DNA of 12,027 nt from positions 1-12,027 of the forward strand of contig DAOVYW010000049.1 of the NCBI GenBank assembly GCA_030635415.1, read 5' to 3'. Positions within the stretch are counted from its first letter, which is position 1. Every line of letters starts with the position of its first letter. A program made the position numbers and the translations under genes. The notes beneath the pieces are model-generated. The model saw only the letters and a list, made by a program, of their open reading frames with translations. It was not told where the DNA came from and ran no database searches. Of the stretch, positions 6,305-12,027 are shown piece after piece. The stretch comes from Candidatus Firestoneibacteriota bacterium. GTDB taxonomy: Bacteria > Oederibacteriota > JAAXVQ01 > JAUVAV01.

Positions 6305-6787
6305 TTGGAAAAAATAGTGGTAGTGGGACAAGAACTATGGGAAGGTCTGGGCATTATCCTGACGCACCGGATGGTTTGGGTCTGCCTGGGAGCCTGGTTT
6401 ACGGCATCCATAATCAAGGTCATTATATTTTTTATTCAAAACCGCTGGTTTGATTTCAGGATATTGATTGATACCGGACGTATGCCCAGCTCGCATTCCG
6501 CCTTTGTCTCCTGCCTGGCCACGGTAATCGGGCTGGAAGCAGGATGGGGGAGCCCGGTTTTTATGCTCTCTCTTGGGTTCGCTCTGCTTACTATGAACGA
6601 CGCTCAGGGAGTTCGCCGGGCGGCCGGACATCAGGCTACGTTGTTAAACCAGATTGTGGATGATATCTACCAGAGAAAACCGATCCGTCCCCGACGCATG
6701 AAGGAGTTTTTAGGACATACACCTATCCAGGTGCTGAGTGGAGCCATAATTGGGATATCATTCGGAGCCTGGTTTTATTGGGGATAA
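6305..6787 (+). CDS. Divergent PAP2-family (DUF212) membrane protein
   Basis: The 160-residue hydrophobic protein belongs to the DUF212 family, related to acid phosphatase/vanadium haloperoxidase (PAP2) proteins, with Bacillus YuiD as a relative. The family landmarks are all present: GRMPSSHSAFV in the first third, NDAQGVRRAAGHQA with LNQIVDD in the middle, and GHTPIQVLSGAIIG near the end. About four hydrophobic segments predict an integral membrane protein. The Ser-His and Arg/His pattern resembles the PAP2 phosphatase site, so a lipid- or prenyl-phosphatase role is plausible but unproven. The start is a TTG 4 nt after the ispA stop, with GAGG at 6292-6295 at 9 nt. The stop is 5 nt before the dxs ATG. 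Its tight placement between two isoprenoid genes suggests a link to prenyl-diphosphate or undecaprenyl metabolism; this is inference. Confidence 0.9.
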   Translation: MEKIVVVGQELWEGLGIILTHRMVWVCLGAWFTASIIKVIIFFIQNRWFDFRILIDTGRMPSSHSAFVSCLATVIGLEAGWGSPVFMLSLGFALLTMNDAQGVRRAAGHQATLLNQIVDDIYQRKPIRPRRMKEFLGHTPIQVLSGAIIGISFGAWFYWG

Positions 6788-6792
6788 GCAAA

Positions 6793-8691
6793 ATGTCTTT
6801 ACTGGAAACCATTAATTCTCCGGCGGACTTAAAGCCGCTTTCCCTGGAACAGCTCAAGCAGCTGGCCGAAGAGCTGCGCGCCTTTATGATAAAGAGCGTG
6901 GCCGAAACCGGGGGGCATCTGGCCTCGTCCCTGGGAGCGGTCGAGCTGACCCTGGCCCTGCATCAGGTTTATAATCTGCCTGAGGACCGTCTGATATGGG
7001 ATGTGGGACACCAGACTTATGCGCATAAAATTCTGACCGGGAGGCGTGCGCGGTTTGGAACCCTCCGTCAATTCAAGGGGATTTCCGGGTTTCCCAAGCG
7101 TGAAGAGAGTGTCTACGATGTCTTTAATACCGGTCATTCCTCCACCTCCATTTCCGCTGCGCTGGGAATGGCCCGGGCCCGGGATCTGGCCCAGGCCAAG
7201 CATAAAGTTGTGGCAGTAATTGGAGATGGCTCCCTCTCCAACGGCTTGGCCCTGGAAGCCATGAATGACGCCGGCCACAAAAAGACCGATCTGCTGGTGA
7301 TCTTGAATGATAATCGCATGTCCATTTCCAAACCGGTCGGAGGACTGGCAAATTATCTCAACCGGATTATTACCGGACAATGGTACAACCGCATTAAGCA
7401 GCAGGTAGATAGTTTATTAGCCGCCATTCCGGCTGTGGGCAAGACCGCCCTGAAACTCGCCAATTATTTTGAAGAGATTGCCAAGGGATTAATCGTGCCC
7501 GGTATTTTATTTGAAGAACTCGGCTTTCGCTACCTCGGTCCGGTCAATGCCCATGATCTTGATCAACTGCTTCCCACTCTGCAGCGGGTACGCGAGCTTG
7601 GCGGTCCCATCCTGCTGCATGTACTTACTGTGAAGGGCAAGGGATTTGAACACGCGGAAAAAAATCCCATTGCTTTCCACGGCACCCCGGTTTTTAATAC
7701 CCGCACCGGCCGATCCCCGGATCAATCCGGACTTACTTTCTCCCGGGTTTTTGCGCGCAGCCTGGAATATTTAGCCCGGAAGGATGAAAAAATCATAACC
7801 ATTGTTGCGGCCATGACTTCCGGAACCGCTTTGGACCGGTTTGCCGAGGAACTGCCAGAACGTTTTTTTGATGTGGGCATTGCCGAGGGTCATGCCGTGA
7901 CCCTGGCAGCCGGCATGGCGGCCGAAGGATTTCGGCCGGTAGTGGCGGTGTATTCCACCTTTCTGCAGCGGGCCTATGATGAGGTGCTGCATGATGTCTG
8001 CCTGCAGAATCTGCCGGTGGTATTTGCTCTGGACCGGTGCGGGCTAGTGGGAGAGGACGGGGCGACCCATCACGGTGTTTTTGATATTGCTTACCTGCGC
8101 CATATTCCCAACCTGGCGATTTTTGCTCCCAGTGACAGCGAGGAACTGGCGCTGATGCTTAAAACCGCGCTGACTCGGAGCGGTCCCACAGTGATTCGTT
8201 ATCCCCGGGGTATGGTTAAACAGGAAACTTGGGATATGGATAAGGCGGGGATTCCCCTGGGCCGGGCGCGGGTTATACGGCCCGGCAAGGATCTGGCCAT
8301 TTTAGGTTTGGGAAATATGCTGGGCCCCAGCCTTAAAGCTTCGGAAAATCTGACCCGCCGGGGAATCCAGGCCGCGGTTATTGATCCGTGCTCTATCAAA
8401 CCGCTGGATACTAAAACTCTGGCGCATATAGCACGGACGACCGGGGCGCTGCTAACCGTGGAGGATCATGTCCTGGCCGGCGGTTTTGGCAGTGCGGTTA
8501 TGGAGTTTTTGCAGTCCGAGAGCTTGCAGCATATAAGAGTGGAGAGCATGGGATTTCCTGACCGGTTTGTCGAGCATGGAGCGCAAACCCGGTTGTTTCA
8601 GGAGTATGGGTTGACGGCGGAAGGGATTGAGCAACGCGCGCTGGACCTCTTGCAATTAAAAGCCGCTGGATATAAAGTAAACGGAAAATAG
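6793..8691 (+). CDS. dxs: 1-deoxy-D-xylulose-5-phosphate synthase
   Basis: DXS condenses pyruvate and glyceraldehyde 3-phosphate, with thiamine diphosphate, to DXP, the committed step of the MEP isoprenoid pathway. From ATG 6793 the protein has 632 residues, the normal length. The N-terminal TPP domain shows DVGHQTYAHKILTGR, the diphosphate/Mg motif starting GDG at 144-146 and NDN at 172-174. The central Pyr domain has DVGIAEGHAV with the catalytic Glu at 365, then YSTFLQRAYDE and HDVCLQNLPV. DRCGLVGEDGATHHG, IPN and YPRG follow, and the C-terminal transketolase domain runs from about 500. The family usually has Gln after the catalytic Glu (AEQHAV); here it is Gly 366, a variant I recall from Bacteroidetes-type enzymes. 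A TTG at 6778 inside the previous gene is a poorer start; ATG 6793 has GGGGA at 6780-6784. Part of the ispA-PAP2-dxs unit. Confidence 0.98.
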   Translation: MSLLETINSPADLKPLSLEQLKQLAEELRAFMIKSVAETGGHLASSLGAVELTLALHQVYNLPEDRLIWDVGHQTYAHKILTGRRARFGTLRQFKGISGFPKREESVYDVFNTGHSSTSISAALGMARARDLAQAKHKVVAVIGDGSLSNGLALEAMNDAGHKKTDLLVILNDNRMSISKPVGGLANYLNRIITGQWYNRIKQQVDSLLAAIPAVGKTALKLANYFEEIAKGLIVPGILFEELGFRYLGPVNAHDLDQLLPTLQRVRELGGPILLHVLTVKGKGFEHAEKNPIAFHGTPVFNTRTGRSPDQSGLTFSRVFARSLEYLARKDEKIITIVAAMTSGTALDRFAEELPERFFDVGIAEGHAVTLAAGMAAEGFRPVVAVYSTFLQRAYDEVLHDVCLQNLPVVFALDRCGLVGEDGATHHGVFDIAYLRHIPNLAIFAPSDSEELALMLKTALTRSGPTVIRYPRGMVKQETWDMDKAGIPLGRARVIRPGKDLAILGLGNMLGPSLKASENLTRRGIQAAVIDPCSIKPLDTKTLAHIARTTGALLTVEDHVLAGGFGSAVMEFLQSESLQHIRVESMGFPDRFVEHGAQTRLFQEYGLTAEGIEQRALDLLQLKAAGYKVNGK

Positions 8692-8752
8692 TGATTTTAT
8701 TGATATCGTTTACCAGGTGCGGCATTCATTATGTTTTGGCAGCACCAGCAGT

Positions 8753-8782
8753 TGTAGGGGCGTTTAATTAAACGCCCCTACA
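8753..8782. repeat. Perfect 30-bp palindrome, copy 1
   Basis: The half-site TGTAGGGGCGTTTAA is followed exactly by its reverse complement, giving a perfect 30-bp palindrome with TTAATTAA at the centre. A second copy (27 of 30 bases identical) lies after recN at 11405-11434. The shared sequence extends a little beyond the palindrome (GT before, T after; 8751-8783). As RNA it could form a GC-based hairpin downstream of dxs. No U-tract follows, so termination is possible but not supported. Such GTAGGGGCG...CGCCCCTAC units are common dispersed repeats. Confidence 0.9.
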
Positions 8783-8889
8783 TCCCCTGGGTGCGCATCC
8801 GCGCTTTTGAGAGTTTGAAAAAACAGCATGAAATATTCGAGTGCTAGAAAACGTATGGCAGATATATTACTAAAAAGATTGGTGAGTGA

Positions 8890-9654
8890 ATGCAAAAAAA
8901 AAGCAAAAAGATACGGCTGGATCAACTGGTAATTGAACGGGGATTTTTTTATACCCGGACCCAGGCTCAGGCCGCTATTTTAGCCGGGGAAATTTACACG
9001 GAAGATAAATTACTCACTAAATCCGGGCACCTGGTGGATCGGGAAATTCCCCTCTCGCTAAAATCACGCCGGTCTCGTTTTGTGGGCCGGGGTGGGTTTA
9101 AATTAGAGGGGGCGCTAAATGATTTTCATCTAAATGTACAGGGATGGGCCTGTCTGGATATAGGGTCTTCCACCGGAGGATTTACGGATTGTATGCTCCA
9201 GCAGGGAGCGGGAAATGTTTGTTGCGTGGATGTGGGCAAGGGCCAATTGCATTTTCGCTTACGCCGGAATCCTCGAGTAAGGGTCATGGAAAGCCTAAAT
9301 GCCCGTTATCTCACACTGGAAGAGGTCGGCGGACTTTTTGATCTGGCCGTGATTGATGTTTCCTTTATTTCGATAATCAGAATTTTGCCGGTCATAGCCC
9401 CCTTGCTTAAACCGCGGAGCGGCCGGCTGCTGGCCTTGATCAAGCCCCAGTTCGAAGTTGGCCCGGCGGATATTGGCAAAGGCGGAATCGTGAGAAACGA
9501 AGCGGCCCGAAAAAGAGCGGTTCATCACGTGCTCGAACATTTGGAAACTTTTGGTCTAACCCGGCTCGGTGTGCGGCGCAGCTGCTTGTCCGGAGCTGAT
9601 GGCAACATTGAATATTTTCTCCTGGCGAAGAGGCATAATGATACTGGAACTTAA
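8890..9654 (+). CDS. tlyA: TlyA-family rRNA (cytidine-2'-O)-methyltransferase
   Basis: TlyA proteins methylate 2'-hydroxyls of cytidines in 16S/23S rRNA using S-adenosylmethionine; some are also called hemolysin A. The 254 residues match the family. An S4 RNA-binding domain occupies about 8-65 (IRLDQLVIERGFFYTRTQAQ). A Rossmann methyltransferase (FtsJ-like) domain starts at GRGGFKLEGAL. The SAM loop DIGSSTGGFTDCMLQ begins at 90, followed by VDVGKGQLHFRLR. DVSFIS and IKPQFEVGP.D.GKGG are conserved. A FtsJ-type K-D-K-E tetrad can be placed at Lys71, Asp156, Lys185 and Glu241. A stop codon directly before ATG 8890 makes this the earliest possible start; the SD (GGTGA, 8881-8885) is weak and close. 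The 3' end overlaps recN by 17 bp, so the two are co-transcribed and probably translationally coupled. The argR and NAD-kinase genes often found between them are absent. Confidence 0.96.
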   Translation: MQKKSKKIRLDQLVIERGFFYTRTQAQAAILAGEIYTEDKLLTKSGHLVDREIPLSLKSRRSRFVGRGGFKLEGALNDFHLNVQGWACLDIGSSTGGFTDCMLQQGAGNVCCVDVGKGQLHFRLRRNPRVRVMESLNARYLTLEEVGGLFDLAVIDVSFISIIRILPVIAPLLKPRSGRLLALIKPQFEVGPADIGKGGIVRNEAARKRAVHHVLEHLETFGLTRLGVRRSCLSGADGNIEYFLLAKRHNDTGT

Positions 9655-11353
9655 TATTCGAAATGTTTCTTTAATCTCCGAACTCCGGCTGGAACCTGGA
9701 AACGGGCTGGTGGTTTTAACCGGGGAGACCGGAGCCGGGAAATCCATTCTCCTGGGCGCTCTTTCCCTGTTATTGGGTGAGCGGGCCTCGATAGACAGCA
9801 TCCGGACGGGATGCGAGATTGCCACCGTAGAAGCGCTTTTTGACGTGGCCAAGCTTTCCCGGATCGGACCGCTGCTGGAATCACACGGCTTGTCGTCCAG
9901 TGAGGATCAAACCTTGCTTTTGAAGCGTGAGATCTCGCGCCAGGGCCGGGGAAAATGCTATGTCAACGGTGGATTGGCTACTTTAAATATACTCCGCGAG
10001 ATAGGTGACGAGCTGGTCGATCTTCATGGTCAGCACGAACATCAATCCCTCTTGCACCGTGACCGTCAGCAGGACCTGATTGATGCCTGGGGCGGGTTAA
10101 ATGAACTTCGTTCTCAGGTAAATAAAATCTATGTTCAATTGCGATCCAGCCGGGAAGCCCGGAAGCGTCTGGCCCTGGATGAAGCGGAGCGGGCCCGGCG
10201 CCTGGATCTCTTGAATTTCCAGGTCAATGAAATAGAGGAGGCCGGCCTGCAACCGGGAGAATTTGAATCCCTGTCTGAAGAAAAATCCCGCCTAACGCAT
10301 GCCGAACGTCTGCTGGGCACAGTACAGGGGGTGCTGGAAATTCTTTACCGCCGGGAGAATACAGCAGTGCGCGACGGTCTGGCAGAGGCGGCCGAGTCTT
10401 TGGCCGGACTCTCGGCCTTTGATTCCAACATGGGCATGCTGGCTGATGATATCAGATCAGCCGAAGCCCAGGTGTCCGAGGTAACTGAGCGTCTCTCTGA
10501 TTTTACCCAGACCTTTGAAGCGGATCCTGAGCGGCTGGTGCTGGTTGAAGAGCGCTTGGATGTCCTGCATACGCTTCAGCGCAAGTATGGGGAGAACGCG
10601 GGCGCTATCCTGTCTTTCCGTGACCAGGCTGTCGTGGAAAGGGAGAAGCTCGGCAACCAGGACGAGGAAGTGGGACGCCTGGCCCAAGAAGAAGGGCGTT
10701 TGGCGGCCGAGCTTTCCGAGTTGGCGGAGCGTCTTTCTAATGAGAGAAGAGAGGCGGGCGAGAAACTGGCCGGGTGCCTGGAGGCAGAATTAAAAGAGTT
10801 GGGATTTTTGCAAGCGGTTTTTAAAGTCAAGGTTTTACCCCGGGAAGATCCCGCCGGGTGGATTGGCTGGGCAGGTAAAAACTTCCGCTGCGGACCCCGG
10901 GGCGCGGATGAGGTGGAATTTCTTATAGCTCCCAATCCCGGCGAGGAGCTCAAACCGGTTTCTAGAACCGCCTCTGGCGGAGAGCTCTCCCGCATTATGC
11001 TTGCTATCAAGGCGGTCGCAGCCTCAGCCGCTGAAGTGCCGGTCATGATATTTGATGAGATAGACGCCGGCATAGGAGGAGCTACGGCAGAGGCGGTAGG
11101 GCGCAAACTGGCTGCTCTGGCCAAAGAACGTCAGGTAATAGTCATTACCCATCTGGCACAGATTGCCCGTTTTGCCCATGCCCACTTCCAGGTTAGTAAA
11201 GGCGTGGAACATGGCCGTACTTCAACCACGGTTGAACATTTAGACAACGAGAGACGGGTTGAGGAATTGGCCCACCTGCTGGCCGGAGACCGGATCACTG
11301 AGACGGCCCGGCAGCATGCCAGGGAATTAATCTGCCCGGTGCTTGATTCTTAG
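9638..11353 (+). CDS. recN: DNA repair protein RecN
   Basis: RecN is an SMC-like ATPase recruited to DNA double-strand breaks for recombinational repair. The protein is 571 residues from ATG 9638, close to the usual 550-570. The N-terminus reads MILELNIRNVSLI, typical of RecN, then Walker A GETGAGKS at 29-36 and LLLGERA. The central region (about 150-360) is rich in Arg/Glu/Leu heptads, consistent with a coiled coil. The ABC signature SGGE is at 446-449 (preceded by Arg-Thr-Ala) and Walker B MIFDEID follows, with Asp473-Glu474. GIGG.TAE.VG.KL and VITHLAQIA (switch His) come next. An upstream GTG at 9569 in the same frame lies inside tlyA and adds 23 unrelated residues; I reject it because AAGAGG (9628-9633) precedes ATG 9638. 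The start overlaps the tlyA stop by 17 bp. Confidence 0.97.
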   Translation: MILELNIRNVSLISELRLEPGNGLVVLTGETGAGKSILLGALSLLLGERASIDSIRTGCEIATVEALFDVAKLSRIGPLLESHGLSSSEDQTLLLKREISRQGRGKCYVNGGLATLNILREIGDELVDLHGQHEHQSLLHRDRQQDLIDAWGGLNELRSQVNKIYVQLRSSREARKRLALDEAERARRLDLLNFQVNEIEEAGLQPGEFESLSEEKSRLTHAERLLGTVQGVLEILYRRENTAVRDGLAEAAESLAGLSAFDSNMGMLADDIRSAEAQVSEVTERLSDFTQTFEADPERLVLVEERLDVLHTLQRKYGENAGAILSFRDQAVVEREKLGNQDEEVGRLAQEEGRLAAELSELAERLSNERREAGEKLAGCLEAELKELGFLQAVFKVKVLPREDPAGWIGWAGKNFRCGPRGADEVEFLIAPNPGEELKPVSRTASGGELSRIMLAIKAVAASAAEVPVMIFDEIDAGIGGATAEAVGRKLAALAKERQVIVITHLAQIARFAHAHFQVSKGVEHGRTSTTVEHLDNERRVEELAHLLAGDRITETARQHARELICPVLDS

Positions 11354-11404
11354 GTTCGCCTGTGCTAAAATTATCCAATTTTATTTTGACATATGAGCCT
11401 TAGT

Positions 11405-11434
11405 TGTAGGCGCGTTTAATTAAACGTTCCTACA
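11405..11434. repeat. Imperfect 30-bp palindrome, copy 2
   Basis: TGTAGGCGCGTTTAA followed by TTAAACGTTCCTACA is the same unit as 8753-8782, with three substitutions that break two or three stem pairs. The matching stretch is 11403-11435. It lies 51 bp after the recN stop, a position parallel to copy 1 after dxs. The rest of the 202-bp gap before the ferredoxin shows a TTGACA at 11386-11391 with no convincing -10 at normal spacing, and no other clear signal. Confidence 0.85.
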
Positions 11435-11555
11435 TACATACATTTAGTGGCATATCTTAGCCCTGGATTCCGGCCTGTCCTGCCCGTCCCGGATCCGGAT
11501 TAATGTGGACAGTAATGACTAACATGTTTAATTTACTCTATGGAGCACCTAAAAA

Positions 11556-11774
11556 ATGTCCTTTAAAATCAAGATAGATGAAGCCTTGTGCAAATCCTGC
11601 GGGCTTTGCCTGGGCGTCTGCCCGAAAAAAATCATGGTTATTTCCGAGCGAAAAAACCGGCTGGGATTCAGAGTTGCCGCCTGCGTGGATGAAAAAAAAT
11701 GTACCGGCTGCATGGCATGCGCGCAAGTCTGTCCGGATATCGCCATAGAAATTTTTCAGGAGGAGCAGGAATGA
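11556..11774 (+). CDS. 2x[4Fe-4S] ferredoxin-type subunit (2-oxoacid oxidoreductase delta-like)
   Basis: The 72-residue protein carries two classic 4Fe-4S motifs, CKSCGLCLGVCP and CTGCMACAQVCP, so it should hold two [4Fe-4S] clusters and carry electrons. The spacer between them is longer than in a minimal clostridial ferredoxin, as in the small PorD/KorD/VorD subunits. The start ATG has GGAG at 11542-11545, 10 nt upstream. Its TGA overlaps the ATG of the next gene (ATGA), and the next gene is a 2-oxoacid:ferredoxin oxidoreductase alpha subunit. The coupling makes a dedicated ferredoxin or delta subunit of that complex the likeliest role. A general ferredoxin cannot be excluded. It probably begins a new operon, because a 202-bp repeat-bearing gap separates it from recN. 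Confidence 0.93.
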   Translation: MSFKIKIDEALCKSCGLCLGVCPKKIMVISERKNRLGFRVAACVDEKKCTGCMACAQVCPDIAIEIFQEEQE

Positions 11775-12027
11775 ACCGGCCGGTTTTTATGAAAGGCAAC
11801 GAAGCCCTGGCCGAAGCCGCCCTGCTAGCCGGGTGTCGTTATTATTTCGGCTATCCCATAACGCCCCAGAACGAGGTGCCGGCTTACATGTCCCGCCGCA
11901 TGCCCGAGGTCGGCGGGGTTTTTCTCCAGGCCGAGTCCGAGCTCGCGGCCATTAATATGGTGTTCGGCGCGGCCGTGACCGGGGCCCGGGCCATGACCTC
12001 TTCTTCCTCACCCGGAATTTCCTTGAA
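11771..12027 (+). CDS. vorB: 2-oxoacid:ferredoxin oxidoreductase alpha subunit (VorB/KorA type), 3' partial
   Basis: The enzyme oxidatively decarboxylates a 2-oxoacid (branched-chain 2-oxoacid or 2-oxoglutarate) to the acyl-CoA, reducing ferredoxin; it acts in the cytoplasm of anaerobes. About 85 residues are present before the window ends. They show the family N-terminus: FMKGNEALAEAALLAGCRYY, FGYPITPQNEVPAYMS, GGVFLQAESELAAINMVFGA and AMTSSSSPGISL. The PITPQNE and QAESE blocks are typical of the VorB/KorA alpha subunit. VorB against KorA cannot be settled from this fragment, so the symbol is tentative. The ATG overlaps the ferredoxin stop by 4 bp, and GGAGGAG just upstream (within 11759-11765) serves as a strong SD. 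The beta and any gamma subunits should lie to the right. Confidence 0.93.
   Translation, partial: MNRPVFMKGNEALAEAALLAGCRYYFGYPITPQNEVPAYMSRRMPEVGGVFLQAESELAAINMVFGAAVTGARAMTSSSSPGISL

Noticed and set aside
8715..8750. Hairpin GGTGCGGC / GCAGCACC after dxs as a terminator
   Set aside because: The stem has a mismatch and a loop of about 15 nt, with no T-tract following.
8828..8932. Small ORF (34 codons, starting MKYSSARKRM) overlapping the tlyA start, joined to it by a run of nine A
   Set aside because: One extra A in the run would fuse it to tlyA, but the TlyA N-terminus at 8890 is already normal and the small ORF has no SD or recognisable family.
9569..9637. N-terminal extension of RecN from GTG 9569
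   Set aside because: It lies entirely inside tlyA and adds residues not found in RecN. ATG 9638 has an SD and the typical MILELNIRN start.
11386..11391. TTGACA as a -35 box for the ferredoxin operon
   Set aside because: No -10-like hexamer lies at 16-18 bp; the position falls in the GC-rich palindrome. Another weak pair near 11506/11529 is also unconvincing.

Overview
The window is a gene-dense bacterial chromosome segment with every gene on the + strand. It holds eleven protein genes, two of them cut by the window edges (S1 on the left, a 2-oxoacid:ferredoxin oxidoreductase alpha subunit on the right). I see no rRNA, tRNA, CRISPR array, transposase or phage gene. The order xseA-xseB-ispA-(PAP2-like)-dxs-tlyA-recN resembles the conserved block of Firmicutes/Clostridia and some related or uncultivated lineages. 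The MEP-pathway gene dxs, the ferredoxin-dependent 2-oxoacid oxidoreductase and the lipoprotein signal fit an anaerobic bacterium. I cannot assign a phylum with confidence.

Layout. 1-2024: a ribosomal protein S1-type protein with six S1 domains, preceded in the same open frame by a 21-bp tandem repeat coding a Lys/Glu-Pro-Val-Glu-Val-Ala-Ala heptapeptide. The frame stays open to base 1, so the true N-terminus is outside the window. 2105-2764: a Crp/Fnr-family regulator. 2978-3568: a TPR lipoprotein. 3575-4789: xseA. 4989-5393: xseB, with a long acidic tail. 5293-6300: ispA, whose 5' end overlaps xseB. 6305-6787: a DUF212 / divergent PAP2-like membrane protein. 6793-8691: dxs. 8890-9654: tlyA. 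9638-11353: recN. 11556-11774: a 2x[4Fe-4S] ferredoxin. 11771-end: vorB/korA-type subunit.

Function. ispA and dxs are two steps of isoprenoid synthesis (entry into the MEP pathway and prenyl chain elongation), with a membrane PAP2-like protein between them. xseA and xseB are the two subunits of exonuclease VII, and recN is a recombinational repair ATPase. TlyA is an rRNA 2'-O-methyltransferase. The ferredoxin/alpha-subunit pair at the right end starts a separate operon for ferredoxin-linked 2-oxoacid oxidation.

Four of the five gaps longer than 80 bp carry dispersed repeats. Two gaps hold an 87-89 bp imperfect inverted repeat, and two hold a near-identical 30-bp palindrome. No gap without a gene exceeds about 215 bp. 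Nothing here amounts to a clear undescribed defence or mobile system. The points most worth a second look are the heptapeptide array joined to S1 (a possible IspH-S1 fusion linker), the opposite-charge overlap of xseB and ispA, and the two repeat families.
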